From Lucinisca nassula (lineage: Eukaryota; Mollusca; Bivalvia; Lucinida; Lucinidae), in assembly GCA_963580285.1 (NCBI GenBank), contig OY757026.1:63365396-63429395 (forward strand): a stretch of 64,000 nucleotides of DNA, written 5' to 3'. The notes beneath the pieces are model-generated. The model had not been told where the DNA came from and made no database searches. It saw nothing but the letters and a program-made list of their open reading frames with translations. Made by a program: the position numbers and the translations under genes. Below, one piece after another: positions 22,430 through 32,836 of this stretch (positions are counted from its first letter, which is position 1; the number at the start of each line of letters is the position of its first letter).

Positions 22430-22961
22430 TTGTGCTATCTGGAAAAAAATGCTTCCAAAAATAAAATACATATAGCCAGTATTTTTCTTTAAAACAATAC
22501 AAATGAATCCATTTTATGCAAAAATGCGAACAATTATGATGACAGGTAAACGAGTTTGAGAGGGATTCCCTAACTAGGTTTCGAACACTAGTTAGATCTA
22601 TTTTTAGTTCGTGACAAAAACAGAATCTCCATATATGACGTTATGCGACGTTCATTTTTGGCCTTCTTTGCTTGGGCCATGCCTGAATTGGAAAAAAATA
22701 TGACGCTGAATACCATGCCATAAGTAACGACACTCAGAGACGATACTGTCGCCATGTATGTGTAAAGTGACAGATTTATTTTTAGAACAGAAATTCCGAA
22801 CACATGTTCAGAGCGAAGGGTAAACACGAATGAAAACGACCATTTTCACAAAGTTCTGAAGCTGTATTTGGCTCCAAAAGTGTACACATGACAAAGGAGT
22901 ATGCATTGAAGATAAAAACCAGAATTTTGTTTTTGAGACCCGGTAGCTCAATAATGCACCT
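22430..22961. mobile_element. TTAA-flanked MITE, TIR AGGTGCATTATTG
   Basis: TTAA at 22426-22429 and 22962-22965 flanks AGGTGCATTATTGTGCTA and its complement TAGCTCAATAATGCACCT. The element is 532 bp and non-coding. The TTAA target fits piggyBac or Kolobok; the end sequence does not decide between them. Confidence 0.65.
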
Positions 22962-22996
22962 TTAAGAATCGCACTCTTATGAGACGCCATTTTGTC

Positions 22997-23939
22997 GTTA
23001 GCTAGCTTCCTTGTACCATATCTCGAACCATTTTGATCATAAATTTCTATTTAAAATTTTAAAGGACGGAACTTTGCAATTTGTCTCCATTTCAGTTTAT
23101 AGGCTGAACTTCGGCAAGAACAAATCTATAATTGGTTTTTCATAACGTCACGTGAGTAGCTCGTGCTCGAGCTACCGCGAAACGATGTCCCGAAGGGCTT
23201 AAGGGAGCCAATCCTCGAACCAGTAGGATTTCACGATTTACGGACAAGAAGGTATTCAGACTTCAATGAAAATTCACCTTCTCTATCTTATTATTCACAA
23301 TAGCAAGAGAATATTAAGATAAATGTGTCATATCTCATTTTATCACATATAGAAGCTGGCTTTTATATAATCCAAATTTCCACACTTTTTCAGCTCCAGA
23401 AACATTCTCATCACCCTCTCTCCTGCATTTGATTGATTTTCGGTATTATGACGCTGCCATTTGTACAAATTGAACTTACAATGGAGTTTATAAACATCAA
23501 TCAAAATATTCAGGGTTCCAGACAGACAGCGCTGAGCTCCTTGAATAGTGGAGAAATCAGGGGGTATGGATAATAATCTTACTTCATTCATTGCACACAA
23601 TTTGACAGCACTAACTTTTTTCTTCAACAAGTACCAGTAGAACAGGTGCATTTAATAGAAAAATAGCACGTGACCTTATGTCACAGGTTATGGTAACATT
23701 GTAGATTTTTCTAACGAATCTTCCGAAATCCCGTTTGTGTAATGTATTTCTGCATCCTGCACGTGCATTTCAGAACGAGGCCTGAAGTTGACAACTGTCA
23801 TCAGAGATCGTGTTTGTATAAGTGTATAATCTGTCAAAAAAGTAAATATAGAATTTCTTTCTCCTGAGAAAAAATGCAATTTATCATCAATTTGGTTCGA
23901 GAATTGGTAGCGTTCTAGATGTGGTACAAGGAGGCTAAC
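22997..23939. mobile_element. putative DNA element with CTTCCTTGTACCA inverted ends
   Basis: GTTAGCTAGCTTCCTTGTAC at the left faces GTACAAGGAGGCTAAC at the right. Complementarity continues weakly inward (TCGAACCA against TGGTTCGA). It is about 943 bp and no conserved coding is seen. No clear TSD was found. Confidence 0.45.
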
Positions 23940-24446
23940 ATTTAAGTGTATGCACCCGATAAGGGTTTTTGTACAACTTAAATGTAATTTCTAATATAAA
24001 TTTGTTAAACTATAATATTAAACTATGTTTACATGAGTGTGGTAACTCAGATGAAGGTGTATAGCCGCAAGCGCTTAGTTAAACCAATCTCCTGTATAGG
24101 ATCCGGTGCTACGTTAGAGGATTTTGTTAGGTGTTTGTCACATACCTCATATATATAAAAGCTGAGAAAAAAAATAAATATCTAATCTATGTCATGTATG
24201 CAGGGAATGCAGACTCATTTTTTTTTTCATCTCTTTATTACACCTTTTATGAAAAGAGTAAATGAAAATACATTTTTAACACTGCTAGCAATACAATTCC
24301 ATATTACGGGCCCAGCGAATGGTAGAGCGAAGGATAGAAGGGACTGCTTTTATTTTTATCTGTTACTTCACTTTCATTAATTTTCTATTTCTTCCATAGT
24401 CATATCCTCTCTTCTATCTATTGGTCTGGGAGACGAAACAAATAAC
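23940..24446. other. no gene recognised
   Basis: AT-rich sequence without repeat copies elsewhere in the window. No splice-supported exon was seen. Confidence 0.35.
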
Positions 24447-24602
24447 CCTAAAGGGTGAGTGTTTAAGTTTAAGGTCCCACCAACAGCTAAGGTCATACGG
24501 TTACGGGACCTCGGTTTAAAGACTCATCCGAAAGTCTGGAGAAGCTCGGGATCGATCCTGCGACCCCTGGTTTACAAGGCCACTGCACCACGGAGGCTTC
24601 TA
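24447..24602 (-). mobile_element. tRNA-SINE (SINE-T)
   Basis: In complement it starts AGAAGCCTCCGTGGTGCAG (A-box region), with GGATCGATCCCGAGC as the B-box region. The body is AGACTTTCGGATGAGTCTTT and GGTCCCGTAACCGTATGACC, then a TTAAACACTCACC tail. The GAGTCTTTAAACCGAGGTCC core resembles the Meta-type SINE core (from memory). Confidence 0.7.
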
Positions 24603-24937
24603 AAAATACAAAATTCTATGAGAAAATAATAATAATAAAAACATAATAAATAAGTAAAAGCAAATGAAGTTGAAAACAATTTTAATTTGATATTAAACAC
24701 AAGTTCCCATCAATGGACATTGCTTTGGAAAACAGGGGTTGTATTAATCAGAACTGTTTTTTTTTTTGCTGGCGCCGTCTAGGGAAACGCAGGGGGGAAG
24801 TTTACTGACAACTATTCTTAATTAACGCGTAGTACTCTGGGTAAAAAAAAATCAGCAGACGACGTGTTAAAATAGTTCTCTTATCCCCCCCCCCCCCCCC
24901 CCCTCGAAAAACCGTGGCAGATACAGATTTTGATATT
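24603..24937. other. no gene recognised; C-homopolymer
   Basis: AT-rich; includes a run of about 18 C at 24884-24903. No conserved feature seen. Confidence 0.35.
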
Positions 24938-25216
24938 CATCACGTGAACAAGTCCGTGAAATGAAAACCCCCCTAAACCCCATTTTATATTGAGAAAACT
25001 GGGGTTTACGGGGGTGTACATTATTTTTCTTATTTCTGCTCCAAGACATAGGTTGTGGGTACTCGTTAGAACCGCCTCATCGAGGCGGTTCTAACGAGCA
25101 CCCTCAACCTATGTTTTGAACATTTATAACAAAAATATCAAGGATTTTCATCAGAAAAGTAGCCATTTTGGAGAGGTGAAAAATGCACTATGGCGCACGG
25201 GTGAGTTATCGTAATG
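24938..25216. mobile_element. MITE-A, full length
   Basis: The ends CATCACGTGAACAAGTCCGT and (complement) CATTACGATAACTCACCCGT pair. The stem GTTAGAACCGCCTCATCGAG and its complement occupy about 25058-25100. A second MITE-A begins 43 bp downstream. Confidence 0.85.
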
Positions 25217-25259
25217 CCATGTCAAAACCTGTTTTCAGGGGAAATAAGAAAAAATATAG

Positions 25260-25507
25260 CATCACGAAAACATGCCTATACAAATACATTGTAAACTTTA
25301 CCGCCGAAAAAACGAAAATTTTAAGATGACAACTTATGATATTTTTCTTATTTCTGCTCAAAATATAGATTGTGAGTACTCGTTAGAACCGCCTTATTGA
25401 GTCGGTTCTAACGAGTACAAACCATCTATATTTTAGAGCAGATATAAGAAAATTAAGGTTTACCCTTGTCAACCCCAGTTTTGCTTTATCAAAGTGGGAT
25501 TCAATGG
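25260..25507. mobile_element. MITE-A, subfamily B, cut by long-TIR element
   Basis: Starts CATCACGAAAACATGCCTAT and keeps the hairpin (ACTCGTTAGAACCGCC against GGTTCTAACGAGT) and AGAGCAGATATAAGAAAA. The right end is lost where the long-TIR element inserted at about 25508-25514. Confidence 0.65.
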
Positions 25508-25723
25508 GTGCATTGTTACAACGCATAATGTAGTAATGTAGTAATTTCTTCATTTTGAAATTTTTACTACATTATGCGTTGGCATAGTCGACGCGAAATG
25601 AAATAAAATGTCGTTTTTACTTCATTATGCGTCGATACTAAGAGGTTTGAGCAAAATGAAAGAATTATTTCATTTTGCGGCGATGGGTGGCATACTTAAT
25701 TTTACTTCATTATGCGTCAACAG

Positions 25724-25849
25724 TTTGTTTGTTTGATTTGAGGTTTAACGTTCCCGTCAAGACTATTTAGGTCATTTTGCAGACATTGCTTCAAATTTTA
25801 TGGGACTTTTACCCGATATTGAGATGAAATGACATCTCAATCGCTGCCG
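25724..25849 (-). mobile_element. SINE-S 3' fragment inside long-TIR element
   Basis: The same insertion as at 17922-18048, here ending abruptly at CAATCGCTGCCG. The junction marks where the two long-TIR copies diverge. Confidence 0.65.
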
Positions 25850-26070
25850 GGACGGTAACTGAAACACACTCGCACTCCTTTTAACATGCAAAGATGGACA
25901 AACAACTGGGCTATGGACAGGTACAAGCCGATAGGATCCCCCGTCCCAACTTTTGTGTGCACTACACGATCATGTGTTGAGCCTTAAAACACAAATGAGG
26001 GAAAGACATCAGGCATGAGACCAAAATAGCGCAAGGCGTACGATTTTAATTCTACTGGCTTAATCAAATA

Positions 26071-26276
26071 CAATGAAATTCCACTATTAAGACCACCTAA
26101 AATTAATACAAATTTTGTTTTTAAAGCATATTTGGAAGGTTAAAGCTACATTTTCTTTGTGATTTTGACCTTCAGTGTGCTTTTGTGGAAGACCGTCTTT
26201 TGGACTGTTCAACTGTGGTCTTAAAGACCACTTTTGAACCGTCTCAAATGTGGTCTAAATTGTAGGAATTTAACTG
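26071..26276. mobile_element. D-type MITE inside long-TIR element
   Basis: Orthologous insertion to 18405-18610, with the same ends and TA flanks. Confidence 0.7.
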
Positions 26277-26560
26277 TATTGCTTCCTAAGTCTTTTCGAA
26301 GACAGCTATGTTCTACCATCATTACTTCATTATGCGTCGATATGGTGCATATCAACGCGAAATGAAATAATTTTTTTACTTCATTTCGCGTCGACTATGC
26401 CAACGCATAATGTAGTAAAAAAAATCAAAATGAAGAAATTACTACATTACTACATTATGCGTTGTAACAGTGCATCATCATATATGCGTGGTATCGTGAT
26501 GGATTTGTCGTCTGCTGACTTAGACCAGATAGTGGTTGATTCTATTCAGTACGGGTTATA

Positions 26561-28459
26561 TTAAGAGAAATGAAATCTGTCAATCATGCAACTTTCGCTG
26601 CTGCAGACAAGGAGTTCGTGGTAATGTTTGTCATAAAGTATGTATTCTGGTTCAAACTGAAGATCTGTCTCTGAAACCACCATCATGCAGGACTGGAGGT
26701 CCGTTGCCCACATGTCAATTTTCCTTTCATCCACGTAAGTCACATAGATGTTGCCCTCGTTGTCAGTAGTAACACAATTCGGTCGTTTCTCCGTTTCAGT
26801 AAGCACCCTTATAAGATCGCCAGTCTTAGCGTCAAGAACAGTTAGACTTCTTTTGCCGGAGTCAGCAACAACAATCTCTGTTTTTCCCTTGACAGTCCTT
26901 GTTGCTACTGCACCTGGGAATTTAAACAATTCTCGATTAAGTTTCAAACCCAGAAATAAATTCATTGGATTAACTGAAACAGACCACATTTCCTTTCCCT
27001 CTGAATCTATCAGCTTAACACTGGGCGTATCACCATTTATCGTGACTATAAATCGGTCATTGTAGGAAGTTAAATTTGTAATGGAAGCACCGCTAGACTT
27101 TAGCACCATCTTTTCCAGTGACATTGCAGACGGATCAGCAATGTCAACGAAGTAAATATTTGAGGAATATGTTGAGACAGCCGCTTTGGTATCAGTTATG
27201 GCTATTGCACCCGGAGTGAAGGGCAGAGACAACGACGATAATATCTGGTTCCTTCGAGATATTGCTTTCAGCTTTTTATTGCCCGCGTCGGCGACGAGAA
27301 GGGTACCATCGCAGGCAATGCCAAGCCCGGCAATTTCACAGTCACGGTTGTCTTCTGGTAGATAAACACATCGAGGATTCAGTTTTAGAGAGTTGATTTC
27401 GACGTAATTGTGTTTCACAGTGGTGTTGTTCCTTGCTGATTGTACAGGAAAGCGTGGTTCTGGTAAAGCGTCTAAGCTGTCTATATTGATCAACTCTTCG
27501 TTAATAGTTCCCAGTTTCTTACACCAAGACCCCAAATCCTGCGCTTCATATGAACGACAAAATGATAAGTTTGTAGTATATAACTGCTTCTTGATCTTAC
27601 ATATGTACTGGCCATACCGACGTGTTCGTTCAGCAATGTCTTGCATTTGAATAAACTGGTTTGGTCCGAATTTTGTGTCTATATTTCTGTCAATATGTGT
27701 AATTGACTTATTCAAAGAGTGAATAGTATCCGTAAGAAGACTTACTTGAGAAGCAATATGTTTAGTATTCTGACGGCACATGTTCTTAATCTCTGTCGCT
27801 GTATCCGTGTATAGATCTTGAATTACTGCGATTAACTTATCGCGCTGGCTTTCCGCGTCTTTAATCATTGTTCGCCTTTGTGCTTCAATATCTGACATAT
27901 TGTTTTCAATTGTGACTTTGGCAGAGACTACAGATTCCAGCATCTTACCAATAGTGACCTTGAACCGCTGGAGGTCAGCCGAGCCCAGGGACTTACAGAG
28001 TTTGTCGATGGAAGCTGTATCACAGGCAATGTGTCTCTCTTCGGCGCATGTACTGCACACGATTTTATTATGGTCAAGGCAAAACTGATTGTTTTCTCTG
28101 TCGCTATGGAAGGAACAATAACGGTAATTCACATATTTACCGGCTTGTGACTTTGACAGTGAGGCGTTACCTAGAATCCTGTGTTTTCTTGAACCAAGCT
28201 GTCTTTTGTGGTTACTGACGCAAGGTTTGCATATAAAACAAATGCAGTCTTCACAAAATCCGTGAGCAACCACCACTTTTCCGGATGTTTCACGGCAGGG
28301 GTCACAATAAGGCTCGTTAATCTGATATATAGGACCACACTGGGGGTTTGAAAGGCTTTCCCCATACCATGTTCCTTCTGCAAACCTGGAGTAAGAATGA
28401 CGGCAGTTCCTCTTGGAATAGTCTTCTGCATCAGAAGCATCCGCCATTCTGTAATACAC
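26561..28459 (-). CDS. TRIM-like protein: two B-boxes, coiled coil, beta-propeller; no RING
   Basis: An intact 632-residue intronless frame. Residues 52-93 form a B-box1-like zinc site (C52, C55, C69, C72, C77, C80, H84, H93). Residues 115-146 form a B-box2 (C115, H118, C127, H130, C135, C138, H143, C146). Residues 160-300 are Leu/Ile/Lys/Glu-rich, consistent with the TRIM coiled coil. From about 370 to 632 repeated GTLLVADAGNKKL- and TEIVVADSGKRSL-like strands indicate an NHL/SMP-30-type propeller. There is no RING before the B-boxes, so ubiquitin ligase activity is not supported by the sequence; family members act as cytosolic scaffold or innate-immune type proteins. The first ATG was chosen, but M5 is a possible alternative. 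Both flanks are transposable elements; there is no oligo-A tract after the stop that would prove a retrocopy. Confidence 0.9.
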   Translation of the reverse strand: MYYRMADASDAEDYSKRNCRHSYSRFAEGTWYGESLSNPQCGPIYQINEPYCDPCRETSGKVVVAHGFCEDCICFICKPCVSNHKRQLGSRKHRILGNASLSKSQAGKYVNYRYCSFHSDRENNQFCLDHNKIVCSTCAEERHIACDTASIDKLCKSLGSADLQRFKVTIGKMLESVVSAKVTIENNMSDIEAQRRTMIKDAESQRDKLIAVIQDLYTDTATEIKNMCRQNTKHIASQVSLLTDTIHSLNKSITHIDRNIDTKFGPNQFIQMQDIAERTRRYGQYICKIKKQLYTTNLSFCRSYEAQDLGSWCKKLGTINEELINIDSLDALPEPRFPVQSARNNTTVKHNYVEINSLKLNPRCVYLPEDNRDCEIAGLGIACDGTLLVADAGNKKLKAISRRNQILSSLSLPFTPGAIAITDTKAAVSTYSSNIYFVDIADPSAMSLEKMVLKSSGASITNLTSYNDRFIVTINGDTPSVKLIDSEGKEMWSVSVNPMNLFLGLKLNRELFKFPGAVATRTVKGKTEIVVADSGKRSLTVLDAKTGDLIRVLTETEKRPNCVTTDNEGNIYVTYVDERKIDMWATDLQSCMMVVSETDLQFEPEYILYDKHYHELLVCSSESCMIDRFHFS

Positions 28460-28554
28460 ATTGCAGCATAATCAAAATCCATACCGTAAATTCATCTTTT
28501 TCTGCGTTATACATTTGTTCTTGCATAAGTACAATGCGCATGGCTGTTTGAAAA
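28460..28554 (-). promoter_or_regulatory. 5' flank of the TRIM-like gene
   Basis: Only about 95 bp separate the first ATG from a same-strand retrotransposon end. The stretch has no clear TATA box. If the ORF is transcribed from its own locus, promoter or 5' UTR must lie in or beyond transposon sequence. Confidence 0.3.
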
Positions 28555-29052
28555 ACAGAAGTGAAGGCAATGATCAGGAATCGATACAATTAACCCACCC
28601 TACTGGAAACATCAATAGTGGAAAGCCAAAAAGACAGTTACTTTCCCACAAAATGGCCAGTTATCAAAAACAAAATAATATAAGCGATACACACTCTCAA
28701 AGACCAACCATAACAAAAATAAACTGCGACAGAAGAACCGCCTTGGAACGGACAGTGAAACGAATTCCACTGGGGGGCTTAATCGATTTTACGTGGCCGC
28801 AGTCCGTCGCGATTTAGACAAATAATTTGTTCAGTCCGCATGAAGGTCTCCTAACTCATCAGTGCAACATCTCCGTGAACACACAAAAATCAAACAACCA
28901 CAGAGATGAAACAACGGTGAGGACTCGACAGCAAGAAACCACTGAAATGCTGGAGCAAAAAAAAAGACCAACGGTTAGACTCCGATGGGCCCGACCAGAG
29001 ACAGAGCATCAGGCACCAGCCAACATTACATAAATTAGATACTCTCTGATTC
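28555..29052 (-). mobile_element. retrotransposon 3' UTR
   Basis: Follows the RT remnant at 29053 directly on the minus strand and ends near CTGATCATTGCCTTCACTTC. Repeated at 5151-5530, 6000-6600 and 9040-9440. It includes TTGTTTCATCTCTGTGGTTG in complement. Confidence 0.6.
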
Positions 29053-29690
29053 TCAATAAGCCTTTACACCCGTCATAGAATCTGAAGCCTGACCCACCGG
29101 TGTGCAATTAAAGAGGGAAGCAAAGTTGTCAGCCGTGATTGGGTTAACTACCATGCATGCAGCCTGTCGTATAACATTAACGTTGTACCCTATCTTTTTA
29201 TATCGAAGAATGATATTACGAAATTGGGTGTTGAAGTCATTGCATTTATATATTTTTCTGAATTTATATACTAAGTCACCATAAAATTCGGGTTCCGATA
29301 GACCTTGTTGCAGCAGAGATTTTAGTCCAATATTGAATTTTGAATTGAAATCGGAATGACGTTTATAAAATTTTGAAAAGGCTTTGCGTAGTTTATGATA
29401 CCGATAACCCTGATTAAGAAGTTAAGCAGTTAACAATTTATTACGAGTGTTGAAGTCAGTTACATGACTAGACACTCTCATAAGAAATATAAACGCCATA
29501 GGATGCCGCACGAGGAACATCACCACCCAAGAAGGAAACTTTACAATCACAAAACCAAAATGATCGTGATTATCATAAATTTTACAAGAATCGAACCCAT
29601 CTGCAATAGAAAGATGTAAATCTAAAAACGGGGCCTCGGTATCAGAAGAATTTGCTTTATTTAACTGAAGTTCGTGTGTGTGTGTGGGGG
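29053..29690 (-). pseudogene. reverse transcriptase C-terminal region, nearly open
   Basis: The minus-strand frame runs about 200 codons to a TGA at 29053-29055. An in-frame stop near 29424 and frame slips near 29500-29600 disrupt it. Landmarks are APFLDLHLSI near the start, then FNTRNKLLTA, QGYRYHKLRKAF, FYGDLVYKFRK and a RYKRIGYN..V.RQAACMV segment. The FLDL...IYD pattern resembles the thumb of Penelope-like RTs. This is inference from memory; other RT groups are possible. No YxDD or endonuclease lies within the fragment. Confidence 0.6.
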
Positions 29691-29944
29691 GGGGGGGGGT
29701 GTACATTTGACAGATCAAACCATCGAAATAGGTATTGTCAATTTGTCAATATTTAATAAATCATCCAAATATCTAGAAGTCGAAAACCCGTGATTTTTTC
29801 TTCTTTACTTCTTTTTTTTTCTTTTTTTTCTTTACAATGAAGCCATTGTAAAATGAACCGAAAGCCGTGCGCTCAAACAACAAAACTCATGTTCAAATCA
29901 TGAAATTCATGTGCATTTTGAATATGGATGTTGAACTTTTGATA
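29691..29944. other. no gene recognised; G-run and T-rich tract
   Basis: A (TG)n/G-run at 29676-29700 and T-rich sequence at 29800-29830. Nothing else recognised. Confidence 0.3.
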
Positions 29945-30130
29945 TGACAAGATGGGCCTTGTTTTTTCTACAAAGAGCGAAAGAGCGTTGATGTCACCAA
30001 GGCCCATAGAGAACAATGGTTTAGACTGATGTCACTGAAAATCATATGACTCGATGCGTTCATGGAAATGTGAACTACACTGATTTCTATAGGTTTACTT
30101 AAGGCTTTACACTGAAAATGTACATATTGC
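29945..30130 (+). repeat. 410-bp repeat, right-half fragment
   Basis: Contains TACAAAGAGCGAAAGAGCGT, GAGAACAATGGTTTAGA and AATCATATGACTCGATGCGT, matching the right half of 2694-3112. The CRE-like sites are mutated (TTGATGTCACC). Confidence 0.55.
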
Positions 30131-30399
30131 GTAAAAAAACATTCTGAACTAGCCGGCCATGTAGGTTTGCCGGTCGCAGTTGAAGACTTTGTATGAAGCC
30201 TTTGGGCGTTTTCGTCAAAACTTGCTGTTGGAATCGTAAGTCATGCAAGAACAATGATCAGCCAATGGTTATTTCATTGCATTAACATTTCCCGGATTCC
30301 TCGGAAGAAAACATGCCTTTCAAGATTATTTCACTTACCAGATTTGTTTTTAGAACATACATTTGAGAACAATACATTTGAGAGAATATACAGGAGAGG

Positions 30400-30595
30400 C
30401 ATTTGCCTTTGAGCTTAGAATTGAAGAATCGAAGAGCCGATCGTTGAAAACCGGAGAACCCTGAGCAGAAACACCTGACATTGCGGTGCAGAACTTGACG
30501 TCTCACATGTGACTTGGGTCAGGATTGAACCACAGCGTTGAGAGACCTAATTATTTAGAGTCAGCGCTCTTAACCACGAGGCGACAGAGGCCCAG
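30400..30595 (-). mobile_element. tRNA-derived SINE (SINE-U)
   Basis: In complement: GCCTCTGTCGCCTCGTGGTT (A-box side), GTGGTTCAATCCTGACC (B-box side), then CATGTGAGACGTCAAGTTCT and TCAGGTG. The 3' part is diverged from the 34.1- and 37.2-kb copies. Confidence 0.55.
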
Positions 30596-30603
30596 TATCA
30601 ATA

Positions 30604-30877
30604 CATTACGATAACACACCCATGTGACATAGTGCATTTTTTCCACATACATGTCCTAAATGGTTACTTTTCTGATGAAAATCCGTGATTTTCCTCGCTG
30701 CAAACATAGGTTGTCGGTGCTCGTTAGAACCGCCTCTTTGAGGCGGTTCTAACCATTACCCATATCCTATGTCTCGGAGGAGAAATAAGAAAAATAATAT
30801 ATACCCCCGTAGACTCCAGTTTTCCCTATATAAAGTGGGGTTTATCGGTGTGTTCATTTCACGGACTTGTTCGCGTG
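30604..30877. mobile_element. MITE-A, full length
   Basis: The left end CATTACGATAACACACCC and the right end ACGGACTTGTTCGCGTG define it. The hairpin at 30718-30760 has GTTAGAACCGCCTC against GAGGCGGTTCTAAC. The right arm reads GTTTTCCCTATATAAAG. Confidence 0.85.
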
Positions 30878-30969
30878 TTTACAAATAACGGAATGTTCCC
30901 CAGCCAAGAAGTGACTTAAGAAAGAGTTCTAAACAACACTGGTATACGAGCCCATCAAAATTTCATTAT

Positions 30970-31413
30970 ACTTATTTGGTAAAGAAGTTATTCCAACTAT
31001 TCTCACTTCACCAACTACAGTATAACTTCGATGGCTCGAACACCGATGGCTCGTTAACCATGGATGAGTCGAACCCGTTCTCGAGCCCCTAACGAAATCC
31101 TCTACATAAAAAACAGTGGGGGATAATTAAGGAGATTTTAGTCTTTTATCTTGCAAATGTATGCTGTGTGTACTCATTAGAATCGCCTCGATGAGGCGAT
31201 TCTAATGAGTACACACAGCATACATATCCATTATCGAACACCGAAAAGATGTCTAAAAGTATCTCGTTATGCCTTCTGACAGTAACCTCAGTGGCTCGAA
31301 CTACCCCTGTCTCGAACAGATTTTCGAGGTCCCAAAGGTGTTCGAGCCATTGAAGTTCGACTGTACTTACTTGGTAAAGAAGTTATTCCAACTATTCTCA
31401 CTTCACCAACTAC
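30970..31413. repeat. direct repeats of about 48 bp flanking a C-type MITE
   Basis: The 48 bases before the MITE (30970-31017, containing GGTAAAGAAGTTATTCCAAC) recur immediately after it (31366-31413). This is far longer than the TA duplication expected of pogo-type elements. Confidence 0.75.
31016..31365. mobile_element. C-type MITE (pogo/Tigger-like ends), copy 1
   Basis: The ends TACAGTATAACTTCGATGGC and (complement) TACAGTCGAACTTCAATGGC are inverted and begin at TA. A long central hairpin lies at about 31147-31222: ACTCATTAGAATCGCCTC against its complement, flanked by TGTATGCTGTGTG. Non-coding; copies at 33447 and 52109. Confidence 0.75.
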
Positions 31414-31994
31414 CACTTCACCCTCAATCTAGTAGTCATCTTCTTCATGGTTGCTTGTCTTTCTTTAAACTGATCAGGGATCAGCCAGGCCCAGTTTCTT
31501 TGTTGCAGTGTTCAATATCTTGTTTCCTGTCTGGTGTGACTAATGTAAGGGATACGCCCGGTACATGTACACGTTCCAACAGCATGATAAATGAGACAAC
31601 TGATATGCCTTTGTTTTGACTTTTTGAACACCAAGTGGCAAGCCCTCGGATAAAGGGGCAACTCCTTCAGACAGAGGGGTCTGCTCTTGAAGAAAATACA
31701 GTAAAAAATCCGCTATAAATGGAACGGGACCACCTGGCAGATTTTTCCGCCATTTTTAAAGGTAGACAATTTTCGGGACTTCCTGTTCGCTTTTCTAAAA
31801 ACCCTGTCCCACAGAAAAGGGGGTCTACTTTGAAAGGAACGAATGTGTTCCTGAGTAGCAAATTCTCTCCTTTAAGAGTTGATCCATATTGACATGGGAG
31901 ACAAAAATACTTTCGTAGGAGTTGCCTCCCCTGAAGGTGTATCCAGTCCCCTTAAGTTCAGTTAAACTTATGACTAACTCTCCTTTAAACAACA
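31414..31994. other. no gene confirmed
   Basis: 31480-31619 is open on the minus strand for about 45 codons but I recognise no domain or convincing splice pair. The remainder is unrecognised. Confidence 0.3.
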
Positions 31995-32006
31995 TAGTTT
32001 AACATA

Positions 32007-32306
32007 GCCCCCGCCCATCGGGGCTTGAAGAAATAGATGGGCTGCATGATGCTTCCACGCAGAGCTGAAACTGACCCGCACACGGGTACTGGTAAACCGC
32101 TTACAGGATCTAAGCCTGCCCAGGCAATGCGAAGCGAGTAGGTCCGTCCATGCTTATGAACCCTATTGGTTTCATTGGGCGGCACGGCCTCAAATGTCAT
32201 TTCATCTCAATGTCGGTTAAAAGCCCCACAAAATTGGAAGCAACGTCTCTAAAATGACCTTTACAGTGTTGACGGGGACGTTAAACCTCAAATCAAAGAA
32301 ACAAAA
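32007..32306 (+). mobile_element. SINE-S, full length, with TSD
   Basis: From GCCCCCGCCCATCGGGGCTT to the GACGTTAAACCTCAAATC tail. Direct repeats TAGTTTAACAT at 31995-32005 and 32309-32319 flank it, showing insertion by target-primed reverse transcription. Confidence 0.8.
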
Positions 32307-32349
32307 CCTAGTTTAACATTTTTATTGGTATTGTCTACGCCTGTCTAGC

Positions 32350-32512
32350 AGCAGACCACTTTTCGGAGTGTTCAAAGGTGGTCTTATAGGCAACTTTTGA
32401 ACAGTCCCAAAGGTAGGCCACTTTTGGGGTTGTTCAAAATTGGTGCTGAAGAACACGTTTGAACAGTCCCAAAAGTGTGGTCTTAATGTAAGAACTCTAC
32501 TATAATTTGCTC
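32350..32512. mobile_element. D-type MITE remnant
   Basis: Carries repeated AAAGGTGGTCTTATAGGC and CTTTTGAACAGTCCCAAAGG segments and a right end GTCTTAATGTAAGAACTCTA. The left terminus is eroded. Confidence 0.5.
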
Positions 32513-32526
32513 CGGAGGATTTATGT

Positions 32527-32836
32527 GTGTGTGTGTGTGTGTGAATTCGGGTTTAACGTCGCTTTCAGCAATTTTTCAGTCATATCATGACTGTGTCTGG
32601 TTGCGACAGGGAGCTCAATGCTCACTTTTATAGTGCTGCCTCACTGAAGTATCATGTTCCAGACACATTACATGATACCACACCCAGTCACATTATCCTG
32701 ACACTGGGTCGACCAGTCCTTGCTCTACCCCGCAAATCTGAGTGCCAAGCGAGGAGCAGCTAGTACCATTTTTAACGACTTTGGTATGTCGCGGCCCGGG
32801 ATCGAACCCGTGACCTCCCGTTCCCCGGAGCGGACA
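32527..32836 (-). mobile_element. tRNA-SINE (SINE-R, RUDI-like), 5' truncated, 14-bp TSD
   Basis: Flanked by CGGAGGATTTATGT at 32513-32526 and 32837-32850. On the minus strand the tRNA-like B box GGTTCGATCCCGGGCC is kept but the first about 25 bp of the head are missing. The body ends AAAGCGACGTTAAACCC and a (CA)n tail. Resemblance to the bivalve RUDI SINE is from memory. Confidence 0.8.

Larger units (their letters stand above)
25514..26469. mobile_element. long-TIR foldback-like element, copy 2, 6-bp TSD GTGCAT
   Basis: The ends are as in 17704-18802, with perfect GTGCAT target duplications at 25508-25513 and 26470-26475. The outer about 340 bp (left) and 430 bp (right) are nearly identical to copy 1. 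The middle is different: about 190 bp (about 25850-26036) replace the SINE-S/(CTGT)n mosaic of copy 1. It ends 91 bp from the TRIM-like stop codon. Confidence 0.85.

Noticed and set aside
30282..30506. Minus-strand frame with a GTAAGTG donor-like site at about 30340
   Set aside because: The donor-like sequence matches the GTGAAATAATCTTGAAAGG tail of SINE-U, so the signal is coincidental.
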